Under the pieces are notes generated by a model. The model made no database searches. It was not told the DNA's origin and saw only the letters and a list, made by a program, of their open reading frames with translations. Made by a program: the position numbers and the translations under genes. From Elusimicrobiota bacterium (lineage in GTDB: Bacteria > Elusimicrobiota > Elusimicrobia > UBA1565 > UBA9628): 8,043 nucleotides of DNA. Location of the stretch: positions 1 to 8,043 of the forward strand of contig JAHFCD010000080.1 of assembly GCA_023249695.1 (NCBI GenBank), given 5' to 3'. Each line of letters starts with the position of its first letter. Within the stretch, counting starts at the first letter, position 1. Below, in pieces: positions 4,504 to 8,043 of this stretch.

Positions 4504-6000
4504 ATGACGCTCGCCGAGCTGCTGCGCGCCGCGGCGACGCGGCGCGTCGCCGGATCCGTGGACCTTCCGATCTCCGGGCTCCGGCACGACTCCCGGGAAA
4601 TCGCCGCGGGCGACCTGTTCTTCGCGATGCCCGGCGCCAAGACCGACGGCAACCGGCACGCGAAGCAGGCTCTGGAGCACGGCGCCGTGGCCGTCGTCAG
4701 CGAGCTCGAGCCGCCGCCGCCGCCGGCCGTCATGAAGGGGACCTGGGTGCAGGTGGAGGACATCGCCGAAGCCATGGCGGGGATCTCCGACGCGTTCTAC
4801 GGCCATCCGTCGGGCGCGATGACGATGGTCGGGGTCACCGGGACGAACGGGAAAACGACCACGACCTATCTGCTCGAGTCCATCGTGAACGCCGCCGGGG
4901 GAAGGCCCGCCGTGGCGGGAACGATCGAGAATCGGCTGAACGGAGCCCGGCTCGAGAAATCGATCAACACGACCCCGATCTCGCTCACGCTGACGAAGCT
5001 CCTGGCGAAATTTCGCGAGGGCGGAGCGACGCACGGGCTGCTCGAGGTGTCGTCGCACGCGCTGGCGCTGAAGCGGGTCGAGGCGGTGGATTTCGACGCG
5101 GCGATTTTCCTGAATTTGACGCGGGATCACCTGGATTTTCACAAGACGGTGGACGCGTACTTCGACGCGAAGGCCCGCCTCTTCGATCTGCTCGCGCGGG
5201 CCGACAATAAAAAAGAACCGAAGGTGGCGGCGCTCAATTTCGACGATCCTCGGGCGCATCTGCTGGTCAAAAAGGCCGTCGACTGCGAGGTCATACGATT
5301 CGGGCTGACGGACGCGGCGACGGATCTCAAAGGCAAAATAAGAAAAGCGGATTTGAACGGCACGGAATTTGAGGTGACCTTCCGGGGCAAAAAGTACGAC
5401 GCCCGGATACGGCTTCCCGGACGCCACAACGTCGAGAACGCCATGGCGGCTGCCGCCGCCATGCTCGGATTGAACGTCGCGCCGGAGACGGTTCTCAACG
5501 GCATTTCGGCCCTTCGGGCCGTGCCTGGACGGTTGGAATCCATATCGGAAGGACAAGACTTCCATGTGTTCGTCGATTACGCGCATACCGACAGCGCCTT
5601 GGAGACGATCCTCGCCCTTCTCCGCTCTCTCCCTCACAAGCGGATCATCACGGTCGTGGGCTGCGGCGGCGACCGCGACAAGACCAAGCGCGGCCCCATG
5701 GGGGTCGCCGCGTGCCGCGGCGGCGACCTGGCGATCTTCACCAGCGACAATCCCCGCTCCGAGGACCCGTCGTCGATTTTAAGCGACATCGAAGCCGGAG
5801 TGCGCGGCGTTAACCTCCAAAATTATAGAATTGAGCCGGATCGGGGCGGGGCGATCGCCGCCGCGATCGCGGAGGCCCGCGCCGGCGATGTCGTGCTGAT
5901 CGCGGGAAAAGGCCACGAGGACTATCAGATTTTAGCCGAGCGCACGATCGCGTTCGACGACCGCGAGTCGGCCCGTAAAGCGTTGAAGTCACTGAAATGA
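4504..6000 (+). CDS. murE: MurE, UDP-MurNAc-L-Ala-D-Glu:meso-diaminopimelate ligase
   Basis: 498 aa, full family length. This cytoplasmic ATP-dependent ligase adds the third amino acid of the stem peptide. The N-terminal UDP-binding domain has DSREIAAGDLFFAMPG. The central ATPase domain has G113-T-N-G-K117-T-T, then NTTP, EVSSHAL and NLTRDHLDFH. The probable carbamylated lysine is K223 in YFDAKARLF. The C-terminal domain has GRHNVENAMAA, VDYAHTDSALE (usually YAHTPDALE), GCGGDRDKTKRGPMG and D415-N-P-R418 in SDNPRSEDP. DNPR is the established signature for meso-diaminopimelate rather than lysine specificity. The start ATG 4504 has GAGG 9 nt upstream and lies 3 nt after the ftsI stop. The stop TGA overlaps the murF ATG (5997-5999), suggesting coupled translation. 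A stretch near 5800-5840 is A/T-richer than its surroundings but the frame is intact. Confidence 0.97.
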   Translation: MTLAELLRAAATRRVAGSVDLPISGLRHDSREIAAGDLFFAMPGAKTDGNRHAKQALEHGAVAVVSELEPPPPPAVMKGTWVQVEDIAEAMAGISDAFYGHPSGAMTMVGVTGTNGKTTTTYLLESIVNAAGGRPAVAGTIENRLNGARLEKSINTTPISLTLTKLLAKFREGGATHGLLEVSSHALALKRVEAVDFDAAIFLNLTRDHLDFHKTVDAYFDAKARLFDLLARADNKKEPKVAALNFDDPRAHLLVKKAVDCEVIRFGLTDAATDLKGKIRKADLNGTEFEVTFRGKKYDARIRLPGRHNVENAMAAAAAMLGLNVAPETVLNGISALRAVPGRLESISEGQDFHVFVDYAHTDSALETILALLRSLPHKRIITVVGCGGDRDKTKRGPMGVAACRGGDLAIFTSDNPRSEDPSSILSDIEAGVRGVNLQNYRIEPDRGGAIAAAIAEARAGDVVLIAGKGHEDYQILAERTIAFDDRESARKALKSLK

Positions 6001-7358
6001 AACTCGATCTGACGTGGGGAGAGCTCGCGCGCGCCGCCGGGGGGAGATTGACCCGGGGCGACGCCGCGACGCCCATCGATGCCCTGACGACCGACACGCG
6101 GTCGCTGAAGCCCGGCCAGGCGTTCTGGGCGCTCGTCGGCGAGCGGATCGACGCGCACGACTTGCTGACCGAGGCGTTCGCGAAAATATCGACCGGTTGG
6201 GTCGTGGCCGACGGAAAGCTCGCGCCCGAGGCCCCGCGCCCCGCCCATGTCGTGGAGGTCCCCGACACGCTCAAGGCCCTCCAGGCCCTCGCCCACTTTC
6301 ACCGCAAGCGCTTCGACATCCCCGTCGCCGGCATCGTGGGCTCGAACGGCAAGACCACGACGAAGGAAATGCTCAAGTCCATCTGCGGTCAGGTCGGCCC
6401 GGTGTGCGCGACGCCCGGCAACTGGAACAACGAGATCGGCGTCCCCCTGTCGATCCTCGAGCTCACGTCCGAGCATCGCTACGGCATCTTCGAGCTCGCG
6501 GCGTGCCGCAAAGGGGAGATCTCGGAGCTCGCGCGCGTCGCCCAGCCGACCGTCGCGCTGATGACGAACATCGGCCCCGACCATCTCGAGACCTTCGGCA
6601 CGATCGAGACGACCTTTCAGACGAATTCCGAGATCGTCGCCGTCCTGCCCGAGGACGGGGCGGCCGTCATCAACGCCGACGACCCGTGGCTGGCGGCGCT
6701 CGAGACGCGTCTCGGCGCGCGCGCGGTCACCTACGGCATGGGCACCGGCTGCAAGGTGCGCATCGAGGGCAAGGACAGCCTCATCATCGACCGCCATCGC
6801 CTGACGGCGAAGCTGCGCGCCTTCGGAACGTTCAATCGCTACAACGCCGCCGGCGCCGCCGCGGCCGCCTGGGCCATGGGCCTCGCGCCGGACGCGATCC
6901 GCGCGGGCCTGGAGGCCTTCACGCCCGGCATGATGCGCCAGGAGCCGCTCCCGCACACGAGCGGAGCGTCCCTCGTGCTCGACGCCTACAACGCCAACCC
7001 CGCGTCCATGCGCGCGTCGATCGAGGCCTTCTGCGCCGAGTTCAAGGACCGCGCGAAGACGCTCGTCCTCGGCGACATGAAGGAGCTCGGACCGAGCTCG
7101 ACGACGTATCACCGGGAGCTCGGAGAGTGGCTCGCGACGCTCGAGCTGAAGGCCGTCTATCTCTGCGGGCCCGACATGAAGCCCGCGGCGGACGCGCTGG
7201 CCGTTTCCAAGCCGCGCTTTCACGTCGGGCACGCGCTCGATTCGAAGGCCTGGCCTTCCATCATCAAGGACATCAAATCCGCGCTGACTCCCCGGGACGC
7301 CGTCCTGTTCAAGGCCTCCCGCGCGATGAAGCTCGAGGACCTCGCCAAGGCGCTCTAA
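5997..7358 (+). CDS. murF: MurF, UDP-MurNAc-tripeptide:D-Ala-D-Ala ligase
   Basis: 453 aa, normal for MurF. It uses ATP to join D-alanyl-D-alanine to UDP-MurNAc-tripeptide, the last cytoplasmic step before MraY. Visible marks: DTRSLKPGQAFWAL near the N-terminus, the P-loop GSNGKTTTKEML with Lys119, N142-W-N-N-E-I-G-V-P, GEISELARVAQPTVALMTNIGPDHLETFG, D329-A-Y-N-A-N-P, VLGDMKELG (359 onward) and a closing KASRAMKLEDL, which is usually KGSR. The odd point is residue 210. Most MurF proteins have a lysine at this place (AKxE-type), the residue thought to be carbamylated and to help bind magnesium. Here the segment reads FQTNSEI, with Asn210. Everything else is intact, so the gene is probably functional. 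The ATG at 5997 overlaps the murE stop, and the mraY ATG follows one base after the stop. Confidence 0.96.
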   Translation: MKLDLTWGELARAAGGRLTRGDAATPIDALTTDTRSLKPGQAFWALVGERIDAHDLLTEAFAKISTGWVVADGKLAPEAPRPAHVVEVPDTLKALQALAHFHRKRFDIPVAGIVGSNGKTTTKEMLKSICGQVGPVCATPGNWNNEIGVPLSILELTSEHRYGIFELAACRKGEISELARVAQPTVALMTNIGPDHLETFGTIETTFQTNSEIVAVLPEDGAAVINADDPWLAALETRLGARAVTYGMGTGCKVRIEGKDSLIIDRHRLTAKLRAFGTFNRYNAAGAAAAAWAMGLAPDAIRAGLEAFTPGMMRQEPLPHTSGASLVLDAYNANPASMRASIEAFCAEFKDRAKTLVLGDMKELGPSSTTYHRELGEWLATLELKAVYLCGPDMKPAADALAVSKPRFHVGHALDSKAWPSIIKDIKSALTPRDAVLFKASRAMKLEDLAKAL

Positions 7359-7359
7359 C

Positions 7360-8043
7360 ATGCTCTATTACCTCCACCTCGGACGCGACTTTTTCGGACC
7401 GCTCAACGTTTTCCAATACATCACGTTCCGCGCCGCCGGCGCCGCCGTGACCTCGCTCGCGGTCTGCCTCCTGCTCGGGCCCTCGCTGATCAGCGCCCTG
7501 CGCGCGCGCAAGGTCGGCCAGATGCAGCGCACCGACGGCCCCCAGTCCCACCTCTCCAAGCACGGGACGCCGACGATGGGCGGCGCGCTGATCTTCCTCG
7601 CGGTCGTCGCCTCCATGCTGCTCTGGATGCGCCCCGACAATCGCTTCACCTGGCTCCTGCTCTCGGTCACGATGTGCCTGACCGCCATCGGCTTCTGGGA
7701 CGACTACCTCAAGCTGATCAAGAAGGACGCCAAGGGCGCGCCGTCGAAGGCCAAGTTCCTGATCCAGGTGCTGGTCGGCCTCGGCGTGACGGCCTATCTC
7801 GCGGTGCGCCCGCCGAACGGCTCGTTTTCCACGATGCTGAACGTTCCCTACGGCAAGGAGCTGTTCGTCGACATGGGCGTGATGTATTTCGCGCTCGCCG
7901 TGCTGATGATCGTCGGCTCCTCGAACGCGGTCAACCTCACCGATGGGCTCGACGGCCTCGCCGCGGGCACGGTCATGTTCTGCGCGCTCGCCTACGCGGT
8001 GCTCGCGTACACCGCCGGCAACGTCAAGCTCGCGTACTACCTG
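7360..8043 (+). CDS. mraY: MraY, phospho-MurNAc-pentapeptide transferase (5' part, runs off the window)
   Basis: 228 codons of a protein usually about 360 aa; the frame is still open at the right edge. MraY is a polytopic membrane enzyme that transfers phospho-MurNAc-pentapeptide from UDP to undecaprenyl phosphate, making lipid I. The N-terminus MLYYLHLGRDFFGPLNVFQYITFR is typical. Further signatures are HLSKHGTPTMGG from residue 64, GFWDDYLKLIKKDAKG with the catalytic-site pair D114-D115, and N192-L-T-D-G-L-D-G-L. Several hydrophobic membrane segments alternate with these loops. The third catalytic Asp and the His-rich loop lie beyond the window. The start ATG 7360 is one base after the murF stop, with AAGG 9 nt upstream. 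By the usual dcw order murD, ftsW and murG would follow, but none is visible. Confidence 0.96.
   Translation, partial: MLYYLHLGRDFFGPLNVFQYITFRAAGAAVTSLAVCLLLGPSLISALRARKVGQMQRTDGPQSHLSKHGTPTMGGALIFLAVVASMLLWMRPDNRFTWLLLSVTMCLTAIGFWDDYLKLIKKDAKGAPSKAKFLIQVLVGLGVTAYLAVRPPNGSFSTMLNVPYGKELFVDMGVMYFALAVLMIVGSSNAVNLTDGLDGLAAGTVMFCALAYAVLAYTAGNVKLAYYL

Noticed and set aside
3643..5637. Long minus-strand open frame of 664 codons opposite ftsI and murE
   Set aside because: The product is rich in Arg, Gly, His and Glu, typical of the antisense shadow of GC-rich genes. The + strand holds two complete, motif-verified genes here.
5806..5835. A/T-rich patch in murE as a possible internal promoter for murF and mraY
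   Set aside because: It has TATAGA-like bases, but no convincing -35 at 16-18 bp. The frame through it is normal MurE sequence.
5925..7361. Minus-strand open frame of 478 codons opposite murF, and the + frame at 6014-7450
   Set aside because: Both are shadows of murF in other frames with Arg/Ala/Gly-rich composition and no family motifs.

Overview
The window is the front half of a division and cell wall (dcw) cluster from a GC-rich bacterium, read entirely on the + strand. The order is mraZ, rsmH (mraW), a small unknown gene, ftsL, ftsI, murE, murF, mraY (cut by the window end). A metallopeptidase-like gene enters from the left and ends before the cluster. MurE carries the DNPR motif of meso-diaminopimelate-adding ligases, so the wall is probably the A1-gamma type usual in Gram-negatives. 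FtsI has no visible PASTA domains. No feature fixes the phylum. A GC-rich Elusimicrobiota-like or deltaproteobacterial-type lineage would fit, but that is a low-confidence guess.

Layout. Positions 2-442 hold the C-terminal part of a gluzincin (peptidase MA-like) protein. Positions 443-662 form the only conventional control region: two inverted repeats, a probable weak terminator, a near-consensus sigma70 promoter (TTGACA, 17 bp, TATACT), and a GTGG-repeat operator for MraZ running into the mraZ ribosome binding site. Genes from mraZ to mraY are tightly packed. ATGA stop/start overlaps join mraZ-rsmH and murE-murF, and the gaps at ftsL-ftsI, ftsI-murE and murF-mraY are 1-10 nt.

The one break in this packing is 2015-2489. 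It holds a small basic 60-61 aa ORF with coding-like third positions and no family I recognise. After it comes an array of six strong hairpins (2219-2466). Five of them share the same 8-nt apical loop, TCTCGGCG, on stems whose sequences differ but stay paired. This is the most unusual thing in the window. It looks like a family of RNA stem-loops with a conserved recognition loop, placed between the mraZ-rsmH part of the transcript and the ftsL-ftsI-mur part. None has a U-tract, so they are not ordinary intrinsic terminators.

How the genes work together: MraZ likely represses its own promoter and so the cluster. RsmH modifies 16S rRNA. FtsL and FtsI are divisome components at the septum. MurE and MurF add m-DAP and D-Ala-D-Ala to the UDP-MurNAc peptide. 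MraY then loads UDP-MurNAc-pentapeptide onto undecaprenyl phosphate to make lipid I. MurF is unusual in having Asn where the family normally has the lysine thought to be carbamylated.
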